From Streptomyces sulfonofaciens (GTDB lineage: Bacteria; Actinomycetota; Actinomycetes; Streptomycetales; Streptomycetaceae), in the NCBI RefSeq assembly GCF_014656295.1, contig NZ_BNCD01000028.1, forward strand, positions 1 through 64,000: a stretch of DNA of 64,000 bases, given 5' to 3'. The translations under genes and the position numbers were made by a program. Positions within the stretch are counted from its first letter, which is position 1. Every line of letters starts with the position of its first letter. Under the pieces are notes generated by a model that ran no database searches, had not been told where the DNA came from, and saw nothing but the letters and a program-made list of their open reading frames with translations. Shown here in pieces: positions 57,475 to 64,000 of the stretch.

Positions 57475-58035
57475 ATGGCGATACTGCGGTCTCGCGCTCA
57501 GCAGAGCGCGAGTCACGAGGCGCTGATCCGTGCGCTCTACGCAGAGCACGGCAAGGCCCTGCTGGCGTACGCGACACGGTTGACCGGAGACCGCCTTGCG
57601 GCCGAGGACGTGGTCCAGGAGACGCTGATCAGGGCGTGGCGACATCCGGAGGTCGTCTCCAACGCCCGGGGGTCGGTACGCGGCTGGCTGCTGACCGTGA
57701 CCCGCAACATCATCACCGACCGGTACCGTGCCAGGGCGGCGCGCCCCACCGAGGTCGCGGAGTCGGAGTCCACACCTCCCGTCCAGCGCGACCACGCGGA
57801 CGCGGTGGTGGAGTCGGTGGTGCTCCTGGACGCACTCGACCAGCTCTCGTCGGAGCACCGTGACGTGCTCGTCGAGATCTACTACCGGGGCCGCACGGTC
57901 CCCGAAACCGCGGGACGGCTGGGCATACCGGAAGGTACGGTCAAATCGCGTGCGCACTACGCCCTCAAGGCGTTGCGCAAGCTGTACACGGGCAAGTCCG
58001 GCAGTGGTGTCAGGCTCAAGGAGGTGGCGGCATGA
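57475..58035 (+). CDS. ECF RNA polymerase sigma factor
   Basis: 186 residues. Region 2 (about 15-85: LYAEHGKALLAYATRLTGDRLAAEDVVQETLIRAWRHPEV, then GWLLTVTRNIITDRYRAR) and region 4 (about 115-170: LDALDQLSSEHRDVLVEIYYRGRTVPETAGRLGIPEGTVKSRAHYALKALR) are complete. The linker is short and no extra C-terminal domain is present. The next gene, an RskA-like anti-sigma factor, starts inside its stop (ATGA). It probably directs RNA polymerase to promoters such as TGAACG-N17-CGT found three times in this locus. Confidence 0.92.
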   Translation: MAILRSRAQQSASHEALIRALYAEHGKALLAYATRLTGDRLAAEDVVQETLIRAWRHPEVVSNARGSVRGWLLTVTRNIITDRYRARAARPTEVAESESTPPVQRDHADAVVESVVLLDALDQLSSEHRDVLVEIYYRGRTVPETAGRLGIPEGTVKSRAHYALKALRKLYTGKSGSGVRLKEVAA

Positions 58036-58757
58036 GCACGCAGCATCAGCCCGGTGAACTGCTCGGAGCGTACGCCCTCGGCATTCTCGACCCCGAGGAG
58101 CGGCGGGAGATCGAGGAGCACACCGCCATGTGCGACTCGTGCCGCAGGGAGCTGGAGGAACTGCGGGAGATGGAGACGTCGCTCGGCGAGGTGCCGCCGG
58201 AGGCATTCCTTGAGGGGCCGGTCGAGGACGGGGACCTGCTGCTGCAGCGGACGCTGCGCCAGGCACGCGCCGAGGAGGCCGCCTCGCGCCGGCGGCGATC
58301 ATTCGCCCTCGGCGCGGCGGCGGCCGCCTCGGCCGTGGTGGTGTTCCTCGGCGGGTACCTGGTCGCAGGTACCGGCCCCTCCGACGCGCAGGCCGGCGGA
58401 CCGCCGCCCGCGACGGCCTCCCCGCTGCCGTCCCCGGCGCCGACCGGTATCCGGATGGCCTCGGCGACGGACTCCGCGACCCGGGCCGGTATGACGGTCC
58501 GCCTCACCCCGGCCGCCGGCTGGGTGCGGGTGAACGCCGCGGTCACCGGGATACCCGCGGGTGAGCGCTGCCGGCTGGTGGTCGTCTCGGACGACGGCGA
58601 GCGGCAGACCGCGGGGAGCTGGGTGGTCGCACCCGGCGCGAAGGGCAAGGGCAAGGGCGCGGACCTGGACGGCTCGGCCGCGGTGGCCCCCGACCACGTG
58701 AAATCCGTCCTTGTCGAGAACACCGACGGGAAGAGGTACGTCACCGTCAGCCTCTGA
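58032..58757 (+). CDS. RskA-type membrane anti-sigma factor
   Basis: 241 residues. An N-terminal anti-sigma domain (ELLGAYALGILDPEERREIEEH) includes a zinc-type HxxxCxxC motif, HTAMCDSC. One membrane helix follows (FALGAAAAASAVVVFLGGYLVAG, ~93-115), then an extracellular RskA C-terminal domain (about 145-241: GMTVRLTPAAGWVRVNAAVTGIPAGERCRLVVVSDDGERQTAGSW). It should hold the coupled sigma factor at the membrane until a signal triggers proteolysis. The terminator-like stem at 58778-58839 lies just after the stop. Confidence 0.9.
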   Translation: MSTQHQPGELLGAYALGILDPEERREIEEHTAMCDSCRRELEELREMETSLGEVPPEAFLEGPVEDGDLLLQRTLRQARAEEAASRRRRSFALGAAAAASAVVVFLGGYLVAGTGPSDAQAGGPPPATASPLPSPAPTGIRMASATDSATRAGMTVRLTPAAGWVRVNAAVTGIPAGERCRLVVVSDDGERQTAGSWVVAPGAKGKGKGADLDGSAAVAPDHVKSVLVENTDGKRYVTVSL

Positions 58758-58777
58758 ACAGGGGGCAACAGGAGCGC

Positions 58778-58839
58778 ACGGCGGGGGCGGCCCCTTCGGC
58801 CCGGCCATCCGCGGCCGGACCGGCGGCCGTCCCCGCCGT
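58778..58839. terminator. 15-bp stem (one G-U) after the anti-sigma gene
   Basis: ACGGCGGGGGCGGCC (58778-58792) pairs with GGCCGTCCCCGCCGT (58825-58839) with a single G-U, around a 32-base loop that is itself GC-rich. Located 20 bp after the anti-sigma stop. Confidence 0.5.
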
Positions 58840-58880
58840 TGCCCGCCGTCCCTTTCCTGATCCCTTCCTGCTCTCCACGT

Positions 58881-58902
58881 GTTCCCTTCCTGTTCCCTTC
58901 CT
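58881..58902. repeat. 11-bp tandem repeat GTTCCCTTCCT
   Basis: Two exact 11-bp units (58881-58891, 58892-58902), followed by a third partial unit and preceded by related CCCTTCCTG strings from 58858. Non-coding spacer between the anti-sigma gene and the NmrA-like remnant. Confidence 0.7.
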
Positions 58903-58992
58903 GTTCCCTGCGCCGGGGCGAGGCCGGTGCCGGGAGGGAGGGCACCCGGCAGCAGACGCGCCGGGCGGCGTCTGCGCGGGCGCCCGTGCGGC

Positions 58993-59340
58993 TCAGGGCG
59001 CGAGGGCAGCCGCGAGGGTGTCGGCGATCGGCGTCGTCGGCCGGCCGATGAGCCGTGCCAGGTGGCCCGGGGTGGCAGCGAGCAGACCGCGGGAGATCGC
59101 GTCGTCCACGTCCGAGGAGGTCCGCGTACGCCTCGGGCAGGCCGGCGGCGATCAGCAGTGAGCGGTGCTCCTCGGGGCTGACGGAGCGGTGGACCACCTG
59201 CCGGCCGCTCTGCCGCGTGACCTCCGCCGCGAACTCGTCGAACGGCCAGGCCGCGTCACCGCTCGGCTCGTACGCCGTGCCGAGGTGACCGTCCTGGCTC
59301 AGGACGGCCGCCGCGGCGGCGCAGTCCGCGCGCGCCGCCG
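58993..59340 (-). pseudogene. NmrA/quinone-oxidoreductase-like SDR, frameshifted C-terminal remnant
   Basis: Reading leftwards from about 59340: AAAAVLSQDGHLGTAYEPSGD, then PFDEFAAEVTRQSGRQVVHRSVSPEEHRSLLIAAGLPEAYADLL, the C-terminal half of NmrA-like NAD(P)H:quinone oxidoreductases (YtfG type). Near 59117 the frame changes and continues with DVDDAISRGLLAATPGHLARLIGRPTTPIADTLAAAL, stopping at 58993-58995. That last block is the diagnostic end of the family. The N-terminal nucleotide-binding half is missing. So the gene is both truncated and frameshifted. Confidence 0.75.
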
Positions 59341-59765
59341 GGCGGGGGGCCGACGTGATCCCCCTTCGAGGGGCCGGATGCGCGCGCCGCGCACGGCAGC
59401 CGGCTGCGGTTCTGCCGCCTTCTCCTTGGCTCCGCCGTGCCGCACCCGTCCGCACTCCCCTGCACGGTGGCGACGACGCGGGCCCCTTCCGGGGCTGCCC
59501 CATGATGACGTGCCCGCACTTCGACAGGGGACCGCGTCCTGTCGGGTATTCCCGGCCGGATGCACGCCCCGCTGTTCGTACCCGGGTGGTGGCCGGAACA
59601 CCGCCGTTCCCCGTCGCGCCCAGGGCGTTGCCCACCGGTGCCCGGCCCGGTCTCGGAACGCGCACTTCTCGGCCTCTCCGATGGGTAGGATCACGCCACA
59701 CGCTGAGCGGGGCGGTTCGAGCCGGGGCCGCGCCCGGCACGGCCGGAACATCGGGGGCGCACGGC
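59341..59765. other. 425-bp noncoding spacer
   Basis: Region between the NmrA-like remnant and the proline-rich membrane protein. An open frame continues upstream of ATG 59766 but has no ribosome site and no recognisable domain. I see no promoter that I would defend. Confidence 0.4.
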
Positions 59766-60815
59766 ATGAGTACGAACGGCAATGGTTACCGGGGCCCGAC
59801 GGGCGGACCAGGACCCGGGCCAGGACCCGGACCAGGGCCCGGTGCCGGGGGACAGCCGGGTCCTGGTCCCGGCCATCAGCCCTACCCCGGGGCCGGACGC
59901 CGGCCGTACCCCGGTGGTCCCGGCGCGGGGCCCTACCCGCCGCCCGCGCCCGTGCCGCCGCAGGGGCACCCGGGGCATCCGCCGGGCTGGGGCCCGTACC
60001 CGCCGCAGCCGTACGGCGGTGGCCCGCAGCCGCCGTTCCCGCGCCCGCCCCGGCCGCCGCTGACGCGCAGCCGGCGGATCCTCAAGTGCGTCTACAACCC
60101 GTTCTACGCCGCCCAGCGGGCCTTTCGCCCCTCGCGCCCGGACGCCGTCGAGGACCTGACGGTGCGCAAGATACAGAAGTGGCGGACCGGGCTCGGCGCC
60201 GCCGCCTGGCTCGTGCTGGTCATGTCGTACAAGCCGGTCGACACCGCCAAGGGCGTCGAGAACGTCGCGGGCGACAAGTTCGACCAGAGCTGGATCAGCA
60301 CACTCGTTCTCGTGTGCGCCTTCCCGTTAGTGGTCGGCCTGTTCGTGTTCGCCGCGCAGGGTGCGCTGCGCGGGCTCTACCTGCGCCGGTCCCTGAAGTC
60401 CTGCGGGGCGGTGGCGGCTCTGGTGGGGTCCATGGCCACGCTCCCCCTCGCCCTCGCGCCCGATCCGGGGACCGCCGGCTTCCGTGCCGCCATCGGGACC
60501 CCGGGCATGGTCGTCCTCATCACCCTCTGCGCGTGGTCGCTGGGCTTCGCCCTGTACGGGATCGCGCTCTGCCTCACGCACGTGTTCCGCACCGCGGACA
60601 TCCACGAGGTGCTGCCGCCGATCCTCGCCGCCTTGCTGGTGTGGGTGATGGCCGCCCTCGACGTGATCGACAACGAGAACGCCGAGGTTCCCGTCCTCGC
60701 GCGGGTCGTGTTCCTTCTCGGCGGTCCGGTGTCGGTGACGGTGCTGTCGTGCTGGGAGCTGTACCGGCTGCGCAGGTACCACCAGCTCAGCGTGCGGCAG
60801 GCCCTCGGCCGCTGA
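59766..60815 (+). CDS. Proline/glycine-rich multi-pass membrane protein, with TTA codon
   Basis: 349 residues from ATG 59766. Residues 1-100 are Gly/Pro-rich (PGPGPGPGPG, YPPPAPVPPQG, GGPQPPFPRPPRPP), encoded by imperfect DNA repeats. After a basic stretch (LTRSRRILKCVYNPFYAAQRAF) there are about six membrane helices from residue ~140 to 330, including LVLVCAFPLVVGLFVFAAQG and ILAALLVWVMAALDVI. A rare TTA codon (60327-60329, L188) makes it bldA-dependent if expressed. The architecture is common among actinobacterial membrane proteins of unknown function; no enzyme motif is seen. Confidence 0.8.
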   Translation: MSTNGNGYRGPTGGPGPGPGPGPGPGAGGQPGPGPGHQPYPGAGRRPYPGGPGAGPYPPPAPVPPQGHPGHPPGWGPYPPQPYGGGPQPPFPRPPRPPLTRSRRILKCVYNPFYAAQRAFRPSRPDAVEDLTVRKIQKWRTGLGAAAWLVLVMSYKPVDTAKGVENVAGDKFDQSWISTLVLVCAFPLVVGLFVFAAQGALRGLYLRRSLKSCGAVAALVGSMATLPLALAPDPGTAGFRAAIGTPGMVVLITLCAWSLGFALYGIALCLTHVFRTADIHEVLPPILAALLVWVMAALDVIDNENAEVPVLARVVFLLGGPVSVTVLSCWELYRLRRYHQLSVRQALGR

Positions 60816-60920
60816 CCGTCTGTCGTTCCGCGGCGTGCGCGAGGCCCAGTTCGCGCCGGTCGACCGGTGAGCGGCCGGCGGCTCCTCCACCTCCGGGTGC
60901 TCTGGTGGTCGAGCCGTCCC

Positions 60921-62534
60921 TCATCCCGCCTGCGGCCTGCGGGGGCGGCGTGCCCGGAGCAGCAGGAGATTCAGGACCGCGCAGACGAGGAGGGTCACGG
61001 CGCACACCAGCATGGCGGTGTGCAGACCGGTGGTGAACCCGGTGTAGGAGGCGTCGGCCACCGCCCGGCGGGTGGCGGCGGGGATCCCGGCCCCCGCACC
61101 CGGATCGACCCGTCCGGCGCGGACCGCGGTCGCCACCGCCGCCCGTGCGGGGCCGCCGAGGCGGTCCAGCGGTGCCGCGAGCGCCGCCTGCTGACGGGCG
61201 TACAGGACGGCGCCGAGCAGCGCGATGCCGAGGGCGGCACCGATCTGGCGGCAGGTGTTGTGCAGGGCGGCGGCGGTGTTGACGTGCTGGGGGCGCACGC
61301 TGGAGACCGCCACGTTGCTCATGGTCGAACTCATCAGCCCGCAGCCGGCGCCCACCAGCGACAGCCGCCACTCCAGGTCCCACAGGGCCGGCCGGCGGGT
61401 CTCGGCCGCCAGTGCCAGGCAGCCGGCGGCCGCCACGAGGAGCCCGGTGACGAGGACGGACCGTCCGCCCAGCCGGGCGGTGAGCCTCCCGGCCACGGGC
61501 GCGAACGCGGCCATGCAGGCGGTCAGCGGCAGGAAGAGGAGCCCGGTGGCCAGGGCGGAGTGGCCCTGCTGCTGTTGCAGGTAGAGGCTGTAGAAGAAGA
61601 GCACGCCGAAGAGGGTGACGAAGTACGCGAGACCGGCCGCGTTGGCGGCCACGAAGCCGCGGATGCGCCACAGTTCGAGCGGCATCAGCGGACTGCCCCC
61701 GCGGTGCGCCACGTACCGCTCGGTGCCGAGGAAGAGCACCGAGCCGGCGGCGGCGAGCACGAGCGCCCCGATGATCCGGGGCGACCCCCACCCGTAGGTA
61801 CCGGACTCGATCAGACCGTAGACCAGCGCCGTCAGGGTGAGCACGCCGAGGACGATGCCGAAAGGGTCCAGGCGGGGGGCCTGCCCCGGTCGGCCGTGCC
61901 GGGCGGCGGGCACCACGCGGTGACCGAGCACCAGAGTGACCACGGCCAGGGCGACCACGAGGAAGAAGCCGGCCCGCCAGTCCGCGAGGGCGAGCGCGAG
62001 GCCGCCGAGGACGGGTCCGGCGGCCAGGCCCACGCCCGCGACCCCGGCCCAGATGCCGACCGCCCGGGCCCGCGCGGTGGGCTCGGTGTACTCGCTGACG
62101 ACGATGGACAGCGTCTGCGGGACCATCACGGCCGTCCCCACGGCCTGGATCACACGGGAGGCGAGCAGCACGGAAGTGGTCGGCGAGAGCGCGCAGAGCA
62201 GCGAACCGACGAGGAAGGCGGAGACACCGAGGAGGAAGGCGGTGCGTCTGCCCAACCGGTTGCCGAGCGCCCCGCCGGGCAGCAGAAGGCTCGCGTACCC
62301 GAGGGTGTAGATGTCGGCGACCCACTGCAGGCCGGTGACGGACGTGTGCAGGGACGTGCCGATCTGCGGCATGGTTACGTTGACGAGCGTCGAGTTGAGC
62401 ATGGACAGCATGAGGCCGAGGCACATCGCGAGCAGCAGCGGGCCCGCCCCCGCACGGCGTGGCGCGTCAGGGGCGGGGGCCGCCACGGGTATGCCGCTCA
62501 GGGGCCTTGCCGGACTGCTGTCGCCGACGTCCAC
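60921..62534 (-). CDS. DHA2 (EmrB/QacA) multidrug exporter
   Basis: 537 residues from GTG 62534, with AGGAAGGG nine bases upstream; an upstream ATG adds 26 Arg-rich residues without a site. Fourteen membrane helices. Motif A (GGALGNRLGRRTAFLLG), motif C-like GIWAGVAGVGLAAGPVLGG, and LNSTLVNVTMPQIGTSLHTSVTGLQWVADIYTLGYASLLLP at the start are diagnostic of the DHA2 family. It is divergent from a MarR regulator at 62744, with a palindrome between them, the usual layout for a drug- or metabolite-inducible exporter. Confidence 0.92.
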   Translation of the reverse strand: MDVGDSSPARPLSGIPVAAPAPDAPRRAGAGPLLLAMCLGLMLSMLNSTLVNVTMPQIGTSLHTSVTGLQWVADIYTLGYASLLLPGGALGNRLGRRTAFLLGVSAFLVGSLLCALSPTTSVLLASRVIQAVGTAVMVPQTLSIVVSEYTEPTARARAVGIWAGVAGVGLAAGPVLGGLALALADWRAGFFLVVALAVVTLVLGHRVVPAARHGRPGQAPRLDPFGIVLGVLTLTALVYGLIESGTYGWGSPRIIGALVLAAAGSVLFLGTERYVAHRGGSPLMPLELWRIRGFVAANAAGLAYFVTLFGVLFFYSLYLQQQQGHSALATGLLFLPLTACMAAFAPVAGRLTARLGGRSVLVTGLLVAAAGCLALAAETRRPALWDLEWRLSLVGAGCGLMSSTMSNVAVSSVRPQHVNTAAALHNTCRQIGAALGIALLGAVLYARQQAALAAPLDRLGGPARAAVATAVRAGRVDPGAGAGIPAATRRAVADASYTGFTTGLHTAMLVCAVTLLVCAVLNLLLLRARRPRRPQAG

Positions 62535-62650
62535 GGATGCCCTTCCTCTCCGCTCAGCCACCGCACGGAACCGAGCCGGCGCCGCACGGAGGACTCCGTG
62601 CCGCCACCCCACCGATCTCCGCTGCCACCGCGGGACTGCACCGCACCGAA

Positions 62651-62669
62651 TGAAGTTAGGCTAACTATA
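62651..62669. promoter_or_regulatory. Palindrome resembling an iron box, overlapping a TATAAA element
   Basis: AGTTAG-G-CTAACT (62654-62666) is a perfect palindrome. The 19-bp window 62651-62669 matches the DtxR/IdeR-type iron-box consensus at 14 positions, including its whole centre GTTAGGCTAAC. TATAAA at 62666-62671 may be the -10 of the MarR gene. Bound by either MarR or an iron regulator. Confidence 0.5.
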
Positions 62670-62743
62670 AAATGGACCCCGACAACCCCGTCCGCCCGGC
62701 ACATGCCGACCGTCACGCAACGCCGCACGAAGGGAGGCGCCCC

Positions 62744-63274
62744 ATGGGTGACCGGGAGCGCGACCCGAAGCGCGGGCCCCTGGGGCCCGGAGGCCCTGGA
62801 CCGGGGAACACGGAGCCCGGGCACTCGGGGTCCGGGGAGGTGCGGCCCGGGGACGTGGAGCCCGGGGGCCTGGCGGCCGAGTGGCGTCCGCGTTTCCTGC
62901 GGATCAGCCAGGCCATGCGCCGCGACACCCAGGGACTTGCGGTGACCATCACCCAGGGAGCCGTACTGAGCCTGCTGCGCGGCGGCCCGCGCAGCGTGGG
63001 GGAGCTGGCCCGGGCCGAGGGCATCCGCCCGCCGAGCATGACCCAGATCATCAACCGGATGGTGGAGCTCGGCTGGGTGGCCCGCTCGGGTCCGGCCGTG
63101 CGCGGCAGCCATGTGGAGATCACCGAGCTGGGCAACAAGGTCTGGGCCGATGTCACCCGGGAGCGGGTGGCGTTGCTGGCCGAGCGGATGGACGCACTGT
63201 CGGATGGCGACCGGCGCACGCTCCGCGCGGCCCTGCCGGTCCTGGACAAGCTCTTCGGCCCGCCGATCTCGTAG
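62744..63274 (+). CDS. MarR-family transcriptional regulator
   Basis: 176 residues from ATG 62744, with AGGGAGG six bases upstream; a start at 62672 is in frame but within the promoter region. A Gly/Pro-rich lead (to ~residue 45) precedes the MarR fold: FLRISQAMRRDTQ, ITQGAVLSLLRGGPRSVGELARAEGIRPPSMTQIINRMVELGWV (helix-turn-helix) and the wing with HVEITELGNKVWADVTRERV. The wing is shorter than usual and lacks the DxRD motif. Divergent from the DHA2 exporter, which it probably represses. Confidence 0.88.
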   Translation: MGDRERDPKRGPLGPGGPGPGNTEPGHSGSGEVRPGDVEPGGLAAEWRPRFLRISQAMRRDTQGLAVTITQGAVLSLLRGGPRSVGELARAEGIRPPSMTQIINRMVELGWVARSGPAVRGSHVEITELGNKVWADVTRERVALLAERMDALSDGDRRTLRAALPVLDKLFGPPIS

Positions 63275-63327
63275 GGCCGCGTACCCGTCGCGGGTCCCGT
63301 TCGGCCGGAGCGGCCGGGCGGGCCGAT

Positions 63328-63361
63328 CCCGGGCGGCGCGGGCCGTGCGGTGCCGCCCGGG
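63328..63361. terminator. 10-bp stem between MarR and ArsR genes
   Basis: CCCGGGCGGC (63328-63337) and GCCGCCCGGG (63352-63361) pair perfectly around 14 bases. Immediately to the right a 15-bp unit with core GTCCGTGGTGTC is repeated in tandem (about 63361-63390), reaching the ArsR stop. Confidence 0.5.
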
Positions 63362-63385
63362 TCCGTGGTGTCGGGGTCCGTGGTG

Positions 63386-63781
63386 TCAGGGGCGTCGTTC
63401 GTGCCCGACGGCCGGGTCCGCGACGGCGGGGCTGTCGGTGAGGCCGAGCTGCAGGTGCTCGACGTGGTACAGGGCCTGGTCCAGCAGCGCGGCGACGTGG
63501 TCGTCGTACAGGGCATAGACCACCAGGCGGCCCTGGCGGGTGCCGGTGACCAGGCCGAGGTTGCGCAGCAGCCGCAACTGGTGGGAGCAGGCGGACTGCT
63601 CCATGCCGACGGCGTGCGCGAGTTCGGTGGCCGGCAGCGGGCCCTCGCGCAGCTTCGCGAGGATCAGCAGCCGGGAGGGGGTGGCCAGGGCCTGCAGGGT
63701 GGTGGCCACTTTGGCGGCGCCGGCCGTGTCCAGGGGCTTGCGCGGGACGCCGACTGTGGCGGGAGTGGCTCCATGACCCAT
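63386..63781 (-). CDS. ArsR/SmtB-family metal-sensing repressor with alpha5 site
   Basis: 131 residues. The winged helix (LATPSRLLILAKLREGPLPATELAHAVGMEQSACSHQLRLLRNLGLVTGTRQGRLVVYAL) is followed by a C-terminal helix DDHVAALLDQALYHVEHLQLG. It contains D93-x-H95-x10-H106-x2-H109, exactly the alpha5 interfacial metal site of CzrA and NmtR (zinc, cobalt or nickel sensors). No alpha3 CxC site is present. It is divergent from a gene starting at 63887, and an ATGAA-N6-TTCAT repeat in between is the likely operator. It should repress a metal-export or metal-handling gene until metal binds. Confidence 0.9.
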   Translation of the reverse strand: MGHGATPATVGVPRKPLDTAGAAKVATTLQALATPSRLLILAKLREGPLPATELAHAVGMEQSACSHQLRLLRNLGLVTGTRQGRLVVYALYDDHVAALLDQALYHVEHLQLGLTDSPAVADPAVGHERRP

Positions 63782-63810
63782 GCCGTCATCTTACCGGACC
63801 ACCGAATTGC

Positions 63811-63826
63811 ATGAATTATTGTTCAT
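63811..63826. promoter_or_regulatory. ArsR/SmtB-type operator
   Basis: ATGAA (63811-63815) and TTCAT (63822-63826) are inverted around six bases in an AT-rich stretch between the divergent ArsR gene and the gene at 63887. TGAA-N6-TTCA is the core of CzrA/NmtR-type operators. Confidence 0.6.
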
Positions 63827-63886
63827 TCTTTCCTGCTATGGTGAGGGGCCGGACCCTTGCTCCGCTCGTGAAGGACCGCCGCTGCC

Positions 63887-64000
63887 ATGTCTTCCACGTC
63901 TTCCACGTCTTCCGTGTCTTGCGTGCCTTCCCCGTCGTCCCCGTCGTCCCCGTCGTCCCCGTCTTCCCCGTCTTCCCCGTCCTGCGCCATCGCCTCGACG
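63887..64000 (+). CDS. Partial gene with Ser/Pro-rich start, probably metal-related
   Basis: ATG 63887 opens 38 codons to the window edge. The translation is low complexity: MSSTSSTSSVSC, then PSPSSPSSPSSPSSPS, then CAIAST, encoded by TCTTCCACG and CCGTCGTCC tandem repeats. The rest is outside the window. Divergent from the ArsR metal sensor and with its operator upstream, it could be a metal transporter (CDF or P-type ATPase) with an unusual N-terminus; the sequence seen does not show this. AAGGA lies 13 bases before the start. Confidence 0.45.
   Translation, partial: MSSTSSTSSVSCVPSPSSPSSPSSPSSPSSPSCAIAST

Overview
The window is very GC-rich, with strong third-position G/C bias, short operons, frequent ATGA/GTGA overlaps and purine-rich Shine-Dalgarno sites. 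Gene content (MbtH, NRPS/PKS, Tat-exported phosphatase and phospholipase, RskA-type anti-sigma factor, many MarR/GntR/ArsR regulators) points to Streptomyces or a close relative. Several gene remnants (TetR, metallo-beta-lactamase, SDR, MsrB, NmrA-like) lie among intact catabolic and biosynthetic islands, which fits a chromosome arm rather than the core. I saw no rRNA, tRNA, CRISPR array, insertion sequence or phage gene.

Layout. 1-900: two converging remnants (TetR, MBL fold). 985-7663: a GntR regulator divergent from an apparent aromatic-catabolism operon. In order it holds an SDR fossil, a DUF849 beta-keto acid cleavage enzyme, a YciI-like protein, an FAH hydrolase, a type I extradiol dioxygenase, an MhpA-like FAD hydroxylase and an SMP-30 lactonase. 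7835-9206: MsrB remnant, TPR protein, DUF4396 membrane protein. 9673-14136: secreted GH31 glycosidase and a divergent LysR/EamA exporter pair. 14559-33749: a compact NRPS-PKS cluster: MbtH, A-T-C-A-T, stand-alone luciferase-like monooxygenase, C-A-T-E, C-A-T, KS-AT-T, plus an MFS exporter on the other strand. No thioesterase is present. 34343-38258: convergent Tat-exported metallophosphatase and phospholipase C, each with a PHO-box-like element upstream.

38704-51213: an unrecognised set of small-molecule enzymes. One strand carries PfkB kinase, HAD, GT2, ROK kinase and MFS; the other carries HAD, class III aminotransferase, inositol-monophosphatase-like protein and APH-like kinase. An RmlD-like reductase, a Zn alcohol dehydrogenase and a third HAD follow. 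Three kinases, four phosphatases, one aminotransferase, two oxidoreductases, one glycosyltransferase and one exporter suggest an amino-sugar or cyclitol product (inference). 51234-54373: APC permease and nitrilase-family amidohydrolase opposite a FadR-type regulator, with a clear inverted repeat between them. 54488-58757: secreted CHRD protein, lipoprotein, DUF1996 protein, and an ECF sigma/anti-sigma pair. A shared element, TGAACG-N17-CGT, precedes three of these transcription units. 58993-64000: NmrA-like remnant, proline-rich membrane protein, DHA2 exporter with divergent MarR, an ArsR/SmtB metal sensor, and the start of a Ser/Pro-rich gene that runs off the window.

Convergent gene ends are repeatedly separated by long, perfect inverted repeats lacking a U tract, which I read as bidirectional terminators. 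The most novel material is the TE-less NRPS-PKS line with its free-standing monooxygenase, the kinase/phosphatase-rich cluster beside it, and the candidate ECF regulon.
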